A stretch of 64,000 bases of DNA from Candidatus Limimonas egerieequi (GCA_018064455.1 JAGHVH010000017.1:1-64000); one strand, 5' to 3'. Positions 1 to 8,433 are shown, counted from the stretch's first letter. The notes: a model not told the origin generated them from the letters alone. A program made the numbers and translations.

Positions 1-4
1 CATG

Positions 5-32
5 TATAATAGTAGTATAAATTTATACTACT
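5..32 (+). promoter_or_regulatory. Promoter -10 box and palindromic operator of the toxin-antitoxin operon
   Basis: A TATAAT box lies at 5-10. It is followed directly by a perfect 22-bp palindrome at 11-32 whose half-site is AGTAGTATAAA, and then by the AGGAGG ribosome binding site at 35-40. A palindrome over the expected transcription start is the usual place for an operator bound by an antitoxin or antitoxin-toxin complex, so autoregulation is inferred. The -35 box would lie outside the window. Confidence 0.7.
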
Positions 33-46
33 TTAGGAGGTGCGAT

Positions 47-292
47 ATGTATATTAATTCAAGCACCATTTTTTCAATGACGGATGCAAATAGGAATTTT
101 ACAAATATTGCCCATGCTGTTGATACACTCGGAGAAGCTGTCATATTCAAAAACAACAAGCCAAGATATTTAATTATTGATGCTGATAACGCTGATTCTT
201 TCATTGAACTTACCGACGATGAAAAAATTGATATTGTTGCAAAAAGAATTTTAAACAGATATCTTGATGCGTTTAAGGAGTTAGCAAAATGA
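47..292 (+). CDS. Phd/YefM-type antitoxin
   Basis: An 81-residue protein beginning MYINSSTIFSMTDANRNF. The start at 47 is chosen over an upstream ATG at 2 because AGGAGG lies at 35-40, and the upstream start would run through the palindromic operator. The opening 'S-T-I-F-S-M-T-D-A-x-x-N-F' and the central 'A-V-I-F-K-N-N-K-P-R-Y-L-I-I' strand match the Phd/YefM antitoxin fold, whose N-terminus binds DNA and whose C-terminal helix neutralises the toxin. Its stop overlaps the next start as ATGA, so the two are translationally coupled. The function as antitoxin to the adjacent Doc is inferred from family and pairing. Confidence 0.8.
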   Translation: MYINSSTIFSMTDANRNFTNIAHAVDTLGEAVIFKNNKPRYLIIDADNADSFIELTDDEKIDIVAKRILNRYLDAFKELAK

Positions 293-669
293 TTAAATTT
301 AGTAAAGAAAAAGTTCTTCTCCTACATCAGATTATGGCGGAAGCAACCGGTGGCAGCGTAGGCGTACGCGACGAAGCCTTGCTTGATTCCGCATTAGAAG
401 GCTGCTTTGCAACTTTTGATGGAAAGGAACTATATCCATCAAAAGAAGAAAAAGCAGCAAGACTTGGATTTTCACTTGTTTCCAACCATGCTTTTGTAGA
501 TGGCAACAAGCGAATCGGTGTATACATAATGCTATCTTTTCTTGAGATAAATGGGATTAGGATCAACGCAACAAATGATGATATTGTAGAACTAGGCCTT
601 TCTCTCGCCGATGGCAGCATGAAATACGAAGAATTGTTAAAGTGGGTACTATCCCACGAACAAATTTGA
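289..669 (+). CDS. doc: Doc-type Fic-domain toxin
   Basis: A 126-residue Fic/Doc protein. The Fic signature reads HAFVDGNKR at residues 67-75, close to the Doc form HxFxDxNKR. Doc proteins phosphorylate elongation factor Tu, whereas classical Fic proteins AMPylate their targets; the short length and partner favour the Doc type. The N-terminal 'V-R-D-E-A-L-L-D-S-A-L' segment is also typical of Doc. The gene overlaps the antitoxin by four bases (ATGA). The catalytic histidine, aspartate and arginine appear intact, so the toxin is probably active. It is followed by a hairpin shared with the convergent HAD gene. Confidence 0.88.
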   Translation: MIKFSKEKVLLLHQIMAEATGGSVGVRDEALLDSALEGCFATFDGKELYPSKEEKAARLGFSLVSNHAFVDGNKRIGVYIMLSFLEINGIRINATNDDIVELGLSLADGSMKYEELLKWVLSHEQI

Positions 670-780
670 ATTTGTTGAGGCAACGAATATGAGAAACAAA
701 CCCGAATTAACATTTTGTAATAGGTGAAAAAGGTGTACAGCAATTTTGTGAAGTGTATCTTGCTGTAGCAGAATAATATA

Positions 781-814
781 AATCCCAGTTTGTAGTAATC
801 TGCAAACTGGGATT
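781..814. terminator. Bidirectional terminator between doc and the HAD gene
   Basis: Arms AATCCCAGTTTG and CAAACTGGGATT form a 12-bp stem, with T-rich sequence on both exits. It serves the convergent genes ending at 669 (plus) and 848 (minus). The stretch 670-780 holds no convincing gene. Confidence 0.8.
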
Positions 815-847
815 TTAATATTTCTATTATTTCGTGCTACATCTTTC

Positions 848-1495
848 TTATTTCAAATATTCAATCACATCTAAAAGTGACGATAAAATCACTTCCGCTT
901 TTTCTTCCATTTCTGCATCCGGCTTTAGCATATCTGGAACCATGATTGAGCGAATGCTCGCATTGTGCGCTGCACGGATTCCGTTATAGGAGTCCTCGAT
1001 GACATATGCTTCATCTGTGGTGATTCCTAGTTTTTCGCAAGCCAGCAAGAATATGTCTGGAGCAGGCTTGCTATTTTTTATCATGTCACCACAGACGAGA
1101 AGATCGAAGTAATCGAGAAGTCCTGCCCACTGAAGTTCTTTGGTAACAGTTTCTTTCCTAGTTGAAGAAGCTAGAGCTATTGTTTTACCCTGAGATTTAA
1201 GAAAATCAAGAATCTCAAACACTCCCTGCTTAATTGGGAGATTACCACCATCATATCTACTATGAAATAGAATTGATGCGGCTTTGTAAAATCTTTCAAA
1301 ATCAAAATCCTCACCATATGCTCTAGTGAAGATTTCCTTATTCTTTGAAGTGTTGGTTCCTACGCACTTGTAGTACTGTTCTTCAATATTTTCAATGCCA
1401 TGTTCTTTTGCCACATCAATCCAGCATTTTAAGACGGCCCGCTCCGAGTCAAAAATTACGCCGTCCATATCAAAGATAACTGCGCTATAGTTCAT
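848..1495 (-). CDS. HAD-family phosphatase / beta-phosphoglucomutase-like hydrolase
   Basis: A 215-residue haloacid dehalogenase superfamily protein. Motif I is FDMDGVIFDSE near the N-terminus (nucleophile and general-acid aspartates), motif II is the 'A-L-A-S-S-T' segment, and motif III/IV is 'S-K-P-A-P-D' followed by 'V-I-E-D-S-Y-N-G'. The helical cap between motifs I and II is of the kind seen in phosphoglycolate phosphatase and beta-phosphoglucomutase relatives. The substrate cannot be told from sequence. The start at 1495 has AAGGAG seven bases upstream. It sits 10 bases downstream of the GNAT gene at 1506-1970 and is probably co-transcribed with it. Confidence 0.85.
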   Translation of the reverse strand: MNYSAVIFDMDGVIFDSERAVLKCWIDVAKEHGIENIEEQYYKCVGTNTSKNKEIFTRAYGEDFDFERFYKAASILFHSRYDGGNLPIKQGVFEILDFLKSQGKTIALASSTRKETVTKELQWAGLLDYFDLLVCGDMIKNSKPAPDIFLLACEKLGITTDEAYVIEDSYNGIRAAHNASIRSIMVPDMLKPDAEMEEKAEVILSSLLDVIEYLK

Positions 1496-1505
1496 AGGAA
1501 TCTCC

Positions 1506-1970
1506 TTAATCTATTAAACCGTATTCTTTCTTATAAATCGGGCCTTCTTCTCCAACCTTGTCAGTCAACTCAAATCCTGATTTTTCAAGAACCCTAATAG
1601 AAGCTATATTATTCTTGTCTACTTCAGCTATTACACAGTAAATTTTATCTTGCTTTAAAGCCCATTCTGTTATAGCAGTTACCGCCTCCGTTGCATAACC
1701 ACAGCCTTGATAATCATCCGATATGCCATAACCAATTTCAGTAGAACTAGATTCATCAATGCCCTTAAAGCACAACTCTCCGATATGAGTGCCGTCTTTC
1801 AGTTCGATCATCCAGATGGCATACCACTCCCATTGATCGGGATGCGCAAGACATCCGTCCAGCATTTCCGTATAAGCCGCTTTCAGAACATCCACGGTCT
1901 GCGCTGCAATAAATGCTTCCATCTGTTCTTGGGAAGCTGAATATATTTTTAACCGGTTTGTTTCCATCAT
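1506..1970 (-). CDS. GNAT-family N-acetyltransferase (RimJ/RimL-like)
   Basis: A 154-residue acetyltransferase. The beta-strand 'T-H-I-G-E-L-C-F-K-G', the acetyl-CoA loop region 'Y-Q-G-C-G-Y-A-T-E-A-V' (around residue 88) and the C-terminal 'N-N-I-A-S-I-R-V-L-E-K-S-G-F' are typical of the RimJ/RimL branch, which modifies N-terminal or small-molecule amines. The target is unknown. A GAGG site precedes the ATG at 1970; a second ATG follows at once and could be used. It lies in a run of minus-strand genes (VOC, GNAT, HAD). Confidence 0.85.
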   Translation of the reverse strand: MMETNRLKIYSASQEQMEAFIAAQTVDVLKAAYTEMLDGCLAHPDQWEWYAIWMIELKDGTHIGELCFKGIDESSSTEIGYGISDDYQGCGYATEAVTAITEWALKQDKIYCVIAEVDKNNIASIRVLEKSGFELTDKVGEEGPIYKKEYGLID

Positions 1971-2004
1971 GTTTTCCTCTGATTTCTTTATTCTATTTAT
2001 GCCG

Positions 2005-2367
2005 TTACATCGGCGTTCCGACTTCGATCAGATTTCCGTCCGGATCATAAAAGCGCACCACACGCTGACCCCAACTGTGAGTCATCAGTTTATTTACATA
2101 TTCGGTTTCCGGATACAGTGTTTCCAATTTCCGGGCAAATCCTTCTATATCACTTTCCTCAAAATACAGTTCGCAGGCGTTGTTTTGCGGGATAACGTCT
2201 TTGCCTAAAAATGTGCGCCAGTATTTTTCCTCCTGCAAAACAAGCCCGTCTGACAGAATCATATTGCCGTCATTATCCTGGAGCATTTCGAGTCCAAAGA
2301 GGTCCTGATAATATTTTCTAGATTTTTCTATATCCTTAACAACTATCAGATAATTTTTAAGTTTCAT
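2005..2367 (-). CDS. VOC (glyoxalase/bleomycin-resistance fold) family protein
   Basis: A 120-residue single vicinal-oxygen-chelate domain protein. The start is set at the ATG at 2367, preceded by GGAG eight bases upstream; a TTG at 2382 in the same frame lies before that site and is unlikely. The opening 'V-K-D-I-E-K-S-R-K-Y-Y-Q-D-L-F-G-L-E' and the closing 'V-V-R-F-Y-D-P-D-G-N-L-I-E-V-G' are hallmark VOC sequences, the final glutamate being a usual metal ligand. Members include glyoxalases, dioxygenases and antibiotic-binding proteins; the substrate is not identifiable. Confidence 0.85.
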   Translation of the reverse strand: MKLKNYLIVVKDIEKSRKYYQDLFGLEMLQDNDGNMILSDGLVLQEEKYWRTFLGKDVIPQNNACELYFEESDIEGFARKLETLYPETEYVNKLMTHSWGQRVVRFYDPDGNLIEVGTPM

Positions 2368-2398
2368 TACTAATCTCCACAAATATTAATATAGATTT

Positions 2399-4042
2399 TT
2401 ACTTATGTGCATCCACTTCTATATAGAGAAGACCATCGTTTGTATTATATTGTGAATAGAAGAGGTTTCCTTTTCCATCAAATTTCACTATAACTTTAGC
2501 CTGGTTAGGCTCAAATGTTGCAGTCATTGACTTCGCATCGTAAGTACCAGTCATCTTACCAATAAACTCAGTCTCGCCTTCGATTGTAATCTCAGTTCCA
2601 TTTAATGTAATATGAAGCCTATCATCCAAAGGAGCCGCAATATTCGCTTGTATGAATCTAAGTTCGCTAATACTATACACTCCCGCTATATCTGTGGACC
2701 CTTCCGATTCTTTTGGTTGACTGTCAGAATCCTTGGATTCGGATTTAGGCTCTGTTGCAGGCTCAGTTACATCAGCACTCTCATTTTCCATACATTCATT
2801 GAAAGCCTTATCTACATTTTCAAGGAATGCATCTACATCAACTGGATTTTCGGTGTCTATAAGTTCTCCCATAGCTTCGATATAGACATCTGCGGCTGTT
2901 CCGTTATCTTTTGGTGGTTCCTCACTGATTCCCGTATCCGTAAGCACTTCTTTTACAGCTTTAGGATTTGATGTTTCAGTAGAACGTACGATAATCTCTT
3001 TATAACCGTTTATTATGTTAGAACTTACGCCCAATACTGTGCCGTCCTGAATATAATCTCTCGCAAATCCCAAACCTGTTATACATACCTGTGCTGCATT
3101 ATTAACAACTTCCGCTGCTTTTTCAGGATTTCTAATATCCTTAATATTCTGAATTCCACCGCCTATAGCAAAAACTGCATTGATTGGCGCAATCATTTCA
3201 GCCGTCTTTTCCCATGCGGCTGTATACTCATTTCCTTCGCCATGCGTCGTATGTATGGTTACAGCTGTACCCATATCTATAACGGCATTCACACCATTCA
3301 TTGCAAGTCCGCCAACTTCCATAATACCCGTAGCAGTGCCACCTGTTGCTGCGCAAGCAACAACAAATCCTGCTGTAGATGCAGCGGCCTTGGTCTCTAC
3401 TGCTATCTCATAGCATTTATTTTCAAAAGCGGCTTGATCTTCATACGCAGCGCCTTCAAGAATCGCCTGCGCCTGATTCAGCATTGCCTTTGCTTTCTTT
3501 ACATCTGTACCATATTTTTCCGCAATTGCCTTAAGCCTTTGACCATTTTTTGCATTGTCAAAGGTCTTTGTAATTTCTTCTGCATATTTTTCTGCAGGTG
3601 ATTTATCTTTTGCATATGCAGTAAGGAATAGCGAATTACTTACGATACCCGTAGACATAGATAGCAACTCATATGTTGCTTTGTTCTGTTGAACAGACCC
3701 TTTTTCCTCTGCCTTTGCTAAAATCCCAGCATGCTTTTCTAATGAATTATCAAAAGCTTCGGCAATTCGAGTGGCTTCTACGGCTTTCGCCAAAAGCTTG
3801 CTATACTCCTGCGCATCAAAGGAATCCATATCATAGGTTTCCAACTTTTCTATATACGCTCTTGCGAGAAGATACGTCTGAGTAGCAATAACGGCCTCGC
3901 CTTCCACTATAACTCTCGACCCTGTGGAACAAGGAATTTTTACCTTGACTTCCGTTATAGAACTATCATCTTTATTTCGACTACAACCAACTAATGTAAA
4001 TATAAGCGTGAAAACTAATATGAGACTAATTACTTTCTTCAT
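2399..4042 (-). CDS. Secreted lipoprotein of unknown function, 547 residues
   Basis: The N-terminus MKKVISLILVFTLIFTLVGC is a clear lipoprotein signal with the lipobox L-V-G-C, so the mature protein should be anchored on the outer face of the membrane. Residues about 30-200 are helical and rich in alanine, lysine and glutamate. A central stretch (about 215-330) is rich in glycine, alanine and valine. A charged Ser/Asp/Glu/Pro linker follows at about 425-445, then a C-terminal beta-rich domain ending 'L-L-Y-I-E-V-D-A-H-K'. I do not recognise the family and assign no function. An AAGGAG site precedes the ATG at 4042. Confidence 0.75.
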   Translation of the reverse strand: MKKVISLILVFTLIFTLVGCSRNKDDSSITEVKVKIPCSTGSRVIVEGEAVIATQTYLLARAYIEKLETYDMDSFDAQEYSKLLAKAVEATRIAEAFDNSLEKHAGILAKAEEKGSVQQNKATYELLSMSTGIVSNSLFLTAYAKDKSPAEKYAEEITKTFDNAKNGQRLKAIAEKYGTDVKKAKAMLNQAQAILEGAAYEDQAAFENKCYEIAVETKAAASTAGFVVACAATGGTATGIMEVGGLAMNGVNAVIDMGTAVTIHTTHGEGNEYTAAWEKTAEMIAPINAVFAIGGGIQNIKDIRNPEKAAEVVNNAAQVCITGLGFARDYIQDGTVLGVSSNIINGYKEIIVRSTETSNPKAVKEVLTDTGISEEPPKDNGTAADVYIEAMGELIDTENPVDVDAFLENVDKAFNECMENESADVTEPATEPKSESKDSDSQPKESEGSTDIAGVYSISELRFIQANIAAPLDDRLHITLNGTEITIEGETEFIGKMTGTYDAKSMTATFEPNQAKVIVKFDGKGNLFYSQYNTNDGLLYIEVDAHK

Positions 4043-4165
4043 ATCACAGTAGATCTCCTTTCGATTTTTGTTTTATCCAATATATATTGTTAGAAGAAGA
4101 ATATTAACACCATCTGCATCTAACACATCAGATTTATACTGTTTCCCATCTGCTGCAGTAAGCTC

Positions 4166-4192
4166 CAGTTGTCCACAAACTGTGGACAACTG
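4166..4192. repeat. Inverted repeat containing two DnaA-box-like sequences
   Basis: Arms CAGTTGTCCACA (4166-4177) and TGTGGACAACTG (4181-4192) are perfect inverted copies around AAC. Each arm contains TTGTCCACA, one base from the consensus DnaA box TTATCCACA. There is no T-run on either side, so it is not a standard terminator. It lies in the 240-base gap between two minus-strand genes. Confidence 0.6.
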
Positions 4193-4282
4193 AAACTAAC
4201 TGCTGACATGTTACTTGACCCATTGTAGCTACAAAAAATAGACGAGTTCATTCTTATCTGCAAATTCCATATTTATGCCTCT

Positions 4283-4816
4283 TTATTTTGTAATCTTGTC
4301 CTCTTTTTTAAGTTTTAGATAATTGACAAAAATTGGTTGAAAATTTGGATATCCCGGAAGGGATTGATATACTGCAAGTTTCTTATGATACTGCATGCAA
4401 TAAATTGCACTAAAAGCAGTGATTATAAAATAAAGTGGTGATATAACCAAGAACATCAAACTTATTGCCGTTGTTATTTCATAGCCATATGTGAGACTAT
4501 TTGAACCAATTGCAACAATTGCAACACCAATCCATATAATGCCAATAATAAATATCTTAGCAAGAATACTAACTGAAATCATATGCCCATCTAGCGTGTC
4601 AAAAACAATTGCCAAGATAGAAATGATAATAAAGAGCGTCAAATTTACTCCTACAAAAAGTGCTTCAAACCTTCTAAACTTTTCCCTTGCTGCGCGTCCT
4701 TCTTTTGCTTCGGCGTTAAGTTTATCAATTGTATTTCTAAGATATGCGCTATCATCTGCATATAAATCTATTCTGCCCTCTTCTATTGCTTTTTCAATTC
4801 TCTCTTCATCTGTCAT
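4283..4816 (-). CDS. Small multi-spanning membrane protein, unknown function
   Basis: A 177-residue protein with an acidic/charged cytoplasmic N-terminus (about 60 residues, including 'E-R-I-E-K-A-I-E-E-G-R-I-D-L-Y'), then about four hydrophobic segments and a lysine-rich C-terminus. The ATG at 4816 is preferred over a GTG at 4825 because AAGGTGA lies at the right distance and overlaps the GTG. I do not recognise the family. It is a lone minus-strand gene, divergent from the gene at 4957. Confidence 0.7.
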   Translation of the reverse strand: MTDEERIEKAIEEGRIDLYADDSAYLRNTIDKLNAEAKEGRAAREKFRRFEALFVGVNLTLFIIISILAIVFDTLDGHMISVSILAKIFIIGIIWIGVAIVAIGSNSLTYGYEITTAISLMFLVISPLYFIITAFSAIYCMQYHKKLAVYQSLPGYPNFQPIFVNYLKLKKEDKITK

Positions 4817-4956
4817 TTTAGTCACCTTCTTTACTTATACTATATATTATCTACAATATTTCGTAAAGGATATTGTCTATCGTATATTATTTACTTTCTA
4901 TATAGAATAATGATATTCTTAAAATTGTAACCACATCACTTTTAGGAGGAAATGAA

Positions 4957-5535
4957 ATGTTACAGACAGAAAATCAATTTTACAAACTAATCCTTATGTT
5001 TATCCTTGTATTACTCATTCCAGCAGCAATCGCTGATGTTCAAGTTATCATCGGTGCACAGTCAACTGTGCTTATGATTATTGAAGCTGTTGTTATGATT
5101 GTGTCCCTTATTTCAGCATTCGTTTATATCCTAAAGGGATACTCAAAGAATATGGCAAAAGTGTACAAGGTGTTTATGTACAGTTTCCTTTTAGCTGAGG
5201 TACTTGGTCTCATCGCTAGTTTGACAATCGATATTGCAACTGGTGCACTCCCAATTGTTCTTGGCGCAATTATTATTATTGCAATTGCACTTCTTGCATT
5301 CATCAAGGACTTTGGTAAAACAAACTCTTTCATAACTGCAGCTGTTCTTCTCGTTGCATCTTTCGTTAGTTACTTCACTGGTGCTGGCGCACATCCAGGC
5401 GTTGTTCGTGGTGGCGAAGATATCATTAACACATCTATCGGCCTTTTACAGTCAACAACTGTTCTCTTATCTTTTGTAGTTGGATTCCTTGTAATTGCTA
5501 AATACGTAGATAAAACCGCTCGCGGCACAAAATAA
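4957..5535 (+). CDS. Integral membrane protein, about five or six helices, unknown function
   Basis: A 192-residue hydrophobic protein with helices near residues 10-30, 35-60, 70-95, 97-115, 125-145 and 165-185. A short polar loop reads 'G-A-H-P-G-V-V-R-G-G-E-D'. AGGAGG precedes the ATG. No catalytic motif or transporter signature was recognised. The codon choice resembles neighbouring genes, so there is no sign of recent transfer. It is followed by a short sequence resembling the start of the esterase gene at 8434. Confidence 0.7.
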   Translation: MLQTENQFYKLILMFILVLLIPAAIADVQVIIGAQSTVLMIIEAVVMIVSLISAFVYILKGYSKNMAKVYKVFMYSFLLAEVLGLIASLTIDIATGALPIVLGAIIIIAIALLAFIKDFGKTNSFITAAVLLVASFVSYFTGAGAHPGVVRGGEDIINTSIGLLQSTTVLLSFVVGFLVIAKYVDKTARGTK

Positions 5536-5568
5536 ATAAGAGAAGACTTACATCTGCAACTGGGTAAT
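5534..5568 (+). pseudogene. Possible decayed fragment of the start region of the esterase gene
   Basis: The 19 bases at 5550-5568 (beginning ACATCTGCAACTGGG) recur exactly at 8471-8489 inside the esterase gene. The bases just before them (ATAAGAGAAGACTTA) resemble that gene's ribosome binding region at 8416-8430 (ATAAGAGGAGACTTA). The pattern fits a remnant of a related gene with an internal deletion; it is too short to be sure. Confidence 0.35.
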
Positions 5569-5650
5569 TGATAAAACTCATGGAGCAATAAAAATATGTG
5601 AATAAAAGTTTTTATGAGCATGTTCACTAAAATTTGATAGCAACATTTAA

Positions 5651-5691
5651 ACGGTGTGAGAATTGTTTCTCACGCCGTTTTTTTATATAAT
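5651..5691 (+). promoter_or_regulatory. Terminator hairpin fused to the promoter of the LRR-AOR operon
   Basis: A hairpin with arms ACGGTGTGAGAA and TTCTCACGCCGT (one G-T pair) is followed by seven T residues, a good terminator for the upstream gene. A TATAAT at 5686-5691 lies 17 bases from TTGTTT at 5663-5668 inside the hairpin loop, giving a plausible promoter for the gene at 5729. Confidence 0.6.
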
Positions 5692-5728
5692 TGTACGGTA
5701 AAATAAAACAATTTTGGGAGGACAAAAA

Positions 5729-6649
5729 ATGGCAATCAAAGATTATGAAGTTTCACAACTTGCAAATTTCTTTGAGCAATGCGATGCCGATGGCGTTTCA
5801 AACGCAGAGAAGATTGGTGGCTTCTCTGCTGAAAACGTAAAAGAAGCATCTGGTATCATCTATGATGAAAATGACAAACTCGTAGGAGTTGGTATCCACA
5901 TCTTTAACGAAGATGTGTATCCAATCCAAAGCTCACAGGCGTTTTACAGAGGCCTCGGTCTTACGGGTTCACTCAACACAGACAATTTTGAAGACTGTGT
6001 GTTTATGGAACTCTATCGCAACGATTTGACAGAAGTCTCACTAAAAAACATGCCGGCTCTTCGCATCCTTGGATACAGAGGATGCAAGAACCTCCACAGC
6101 ATCGACACAAGTGAGTGCCCTGCACTCCAAGGCCTCGATGCTGGCATTTGTGGATGTGACGGTTTTGATATGTCAAAGAATCCAGAACTCGTTGAGTTCT
6201 ATTGTGATGACAATAGAAACATTACATCCGTAGATATTTCAAAAAACCCAAAACTTAAATACTTCTATTGTCACAAAAACAACATTGCAGAATTTGATGG
6301 TATGAACAACCCTCTCCTTCGCCATGTTGATACAACTGAAAATCCAATGATTCACCTTAGGTGTTGGGCTCCTCGCCCAGACCATGAGGATGAACGCGGT
6401 AAAGATGAATTCATCGAACTCACCGCTAGTGAAGGCGGTTTTGTCGGCGTACTCTTTAAGCCTATTTACAACGAAAAATGGAAAGAAACAGGTGAATGGC
6501 AACAGAAGTTTGTTGCCTCACCAAAGGACGGCTTTGAGTTTGTTGCTTGGATAGACGACAAGACAGGAAACATAGTATCAACCGACAGTACCATGGATGT
6601 TGAAATCGGTACAGCAGCTCAAATGACTGCTACATTTAAAGCAATATGA
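5729..6649 (+). CDS. Leucine-rich-repeat protein with C-terminal InlB-type repeat, apparently cytoplasmic
   Basis: A 306-residue protein. The start at 5729 follows GGGAGG; an in-frame upstream codon at 5714 overlaps that site. Residues about 105-215 hold irregular leucine-rich-type repeats of the kind 'M-P-A-L-R-I-L-G-Y-R-G-C-K-N-L' and 'N-P-K-L-K-Y-F-Y-C-H-K-N-N-I'. The last about 65 residues, with 'F-E-F-V-A-W-I-D-D' and 'Q-M-T-A-T-F-K-A-I', resemble the InlB B-repeat/Listeria-Bacteroides repeat usually found on the cell surface. No signal peptide is present, which is odd for this architecture. It overlaps the aldehyde oxidoreductase gene by ATGA, so the two are co-translated. Its role is unknown; protein binding is likely. 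Confidence 0.75.
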   Translation: MAIKDYEVSQLANFFEQCDADGVSNAEKIGGFSAENVKEASGIIYDENDKLVGVGIHIFNEDVYPIQSSQAFYRGLGLTGSLNTDNFEDCVFMELYRNDLTEVSLKNMPALRILGYRGCKNLHSIDTSECPALQGLDAGICGCDGFDMSKNPELVEFYCDDNRNITSVDISKNPKLKYFYCHKNNIAEFDGMNNPLLRHVDTTENPMIHLRCWAPRPDHEDERGKDEFIELTASEGGFVGVLFKPIYNEKWKETGEWQQKFVASPKDGFEFVAWIDDKTGNIVSTDSTMDVEIGTAAQMTATFKAI

Positions 6650-8364
6650 AAAAAGTATTGATTGATGTATCCAACGGCTCAATCGCAATTGAACCATTTG
6701 ATCAAAAAAAATATGGCTATCTTGGTGGACGTGGACTCGTAGCAAAACTTTTAACAGAAAAACACGTGCCAAAGTGTGACCCACTTGGACCAGAAAACCC
6801 ATTCCTTTTTGTAACAGGATATTTTTCCGGTACAGCACTCACAACTTGCAACAGATTATCCCTTGGCACCAAGAGTCCCCTTACTGGCACAATCAAAGAA
6901 TCCAATGTTGGCGGTACATTTGCAAAATATATGACCGAGCACAGTATCAAATATATTGAACTTTTAGGCGTTGCTCAAAAGGGCGAATTTAAAGTCCTTG
7001 TCATCGACAAGGATGGCTCTATTAGATTTGACTCTGCTGATGACATTGTTGGTCTCAACAACTATGACGTGGGTAATGCCCTTCGCTTTAAGTATGGCGA
7101 CAATATCTCTATTGCATCAATCGGAACAGTTGGTGAAAAATACTCACTCGCTGCATCTGTACAGGTAACCGAATTTCAAACTAATAACCCATGCCGTGCA
7201 GCTGCGCGTGGTGGCATCGGTGCTGTGTTCGCATCAAAAGGCCTCAAAGCAGTTGTAATCGTAAGGCCAGAAAAACCATATAAAGTTGAAGTACCTAGCG
7301 AATTTGCGGATGAATTTAAAGCATGCAACAAAATAGTAACCAAAGCTATTCAGGAAAACCCACTCACTGGCCTTCAAATGAACCAGTTTGGTTCTGCTGC
7401 TGGTATTGATGTAACTGGCAAGATGGGTGCTCTCCCGACACGTAACTTTAGTGGCAAATTTTCAACACGTTGGGAGGAATTGTCCTCTCCAAAGTGGCGT
7501 GAGAGAATGCTTGCACAAGGCGGACGTGGTGGAATACCTTGCCAGCCAGGCTGCATCGTTCGTTGCTCAAACGAATGGTATGACAAAAATGGCAATTACC
7601 TCTCAGCAGGTATTGAATATGAAACACTTGGCCTTTGTGGGCCAAACATCGACATCTATGATGCCGATGAAATTGTAGCACTCGACCGCCTCTGCGATGA
7701 TATGGGATACGACACCATCGAAGTTGGCAACAGCCTTGCCGTTGCCATGGAGATGGGCGTCCTTGATTGGGGAGACGCAGAGGGCGCCAAGGAACTCGTC
7801 AGAGCATCCGTCACTGACGAATGTAAAGTACCAGAATTTAGAAACGGCTGCTACGCCGTTGCAAAGTCCCTTGGGGCAACTCGTATTCCAACAGCTAAGA
7901 AGCAAGCTGTTGCAGCATACGACCCACGTATCATTTTAGGCTATGGCCTCTGCTTTGAACGTTCAACAATGGGTGGCGACCACACCTCTGGTTCTGGTCT
8001 AACATTTCGCAAGGACTTAACGCCACTCGAACAGGCAGAAACGGCACTCGCCCAAACAGCAACTTGCGACTCATTTATGTGCCTCTTCCCATGGGCCGCA
8101 GTAAACTTTGATATGGATGCTCGTGCGGCCATCTGTCGAATGGCTGGCTGCCTTGCCAAAGATGCAGAAGGCCCAAATATGAGTCTCATTGAAAGTATGG
8201 GATTTGAAATCCTTCGTATGGAGCAAAAATTCAACGAACTTGAAGGCTTTACTGAGGATGATAACAGACTTCCAAACTTCTTCTATATCGAGCCTGCCGA
8301 AGCAACAGGTCTACCTTACACCTCGCACTTTGACAAGCATCCAATTCCTGATGAAGAATTTTAA
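6646..8364 (+). CDS. Aldehyde:ferredoxin oxidoreductase family tungsto/molybdo-enzyme
   Basis: A 572-residue AOR-family protein. The N-terminal G-G-R-G-L and 'N-R-L-S-L-G-T-K-S-P-L-T-G' segments bind the tungstopterin cofactor in this family. Cysteines at 299, 303 and 307 (CQPGCIVRC) plus a distal one at 474 or 479 are the expected [4Fe-4S] ligands; the C-x3-C-x3-C spacing differs from the C-x2-C-x3-C of the Pyrococcus enzyme. Known members oxidise aldehydes to acids with ferredoxin; the substrate here is unknown. The gene is fused by an ATGA overlap to an LRR protein gene, an unusual partner. No cofactor biosynthesis genes are nearby. Confidence 0.88.
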   Translation: MKKVLIDVSNGSIAIEPFDQKKYGYLGGRGLVAKLLTEKHVPKCDPLGPENPFLFVTGYFSGTALTTCNRLSLGTKSPLTGTIKESNVGGTFAKYMTEHSIKYIELLGVAQKGEFKVLVIDKDGSIRFDSADDIVGLNNYDVGNALRFKYGDNISIASIGTVGEKYSLAASVQVTEFQTNNPCRAAARGGIGAVFASKGLKAVVIVRPEKPYKVEVPSEFADEFKACNKIVTKAIQENPLTGLQMNQFGSAAGIDVTGKMGALPTRNFSGKFSTRWEELSSPKWRERMLAQGGRGGIPCQPGCIVRCSNEWYDKNGNYLSAGIEYETLGLCGPNIDIYDADEIVALDRLCDDMGYDTIEVGNSLAVAMEMGVLDWGDAEGAKELVRASVTDECKVPEFRNGCYAVAKSLGATRIPTAKKQAVAAYDPRIILGYGLCFERSTMGGDHTSGSGLTFRKDLTPLEQAETALAQTATCDSFMCLFPWAAVNFDMDARAAICRMAGCLAKDAEGPNMSLIESMGFEILRMEQKFNELEGFTEDDNRLPNFFYIEPAEATGLPYTSHFDKHPIPDEEF

Positions 8365-8433
8365 GTCTTGTTGCATTTTAGTTTAATAAGTGCTATTCTT
8401 TTCATGCAAAATTTAATAAGAGGAGACTTAAAA

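Noticed and set aside
670-780. Possible small gene or remnant after doc
   Set aside because: Only very short frames with stops and no ribosome binding site.
7571-7579. ACGAATGGT (LytTR-like half) inside the AOR gene
   Set aside because: A single copy without a partner 12 bases away; within coding sequence.
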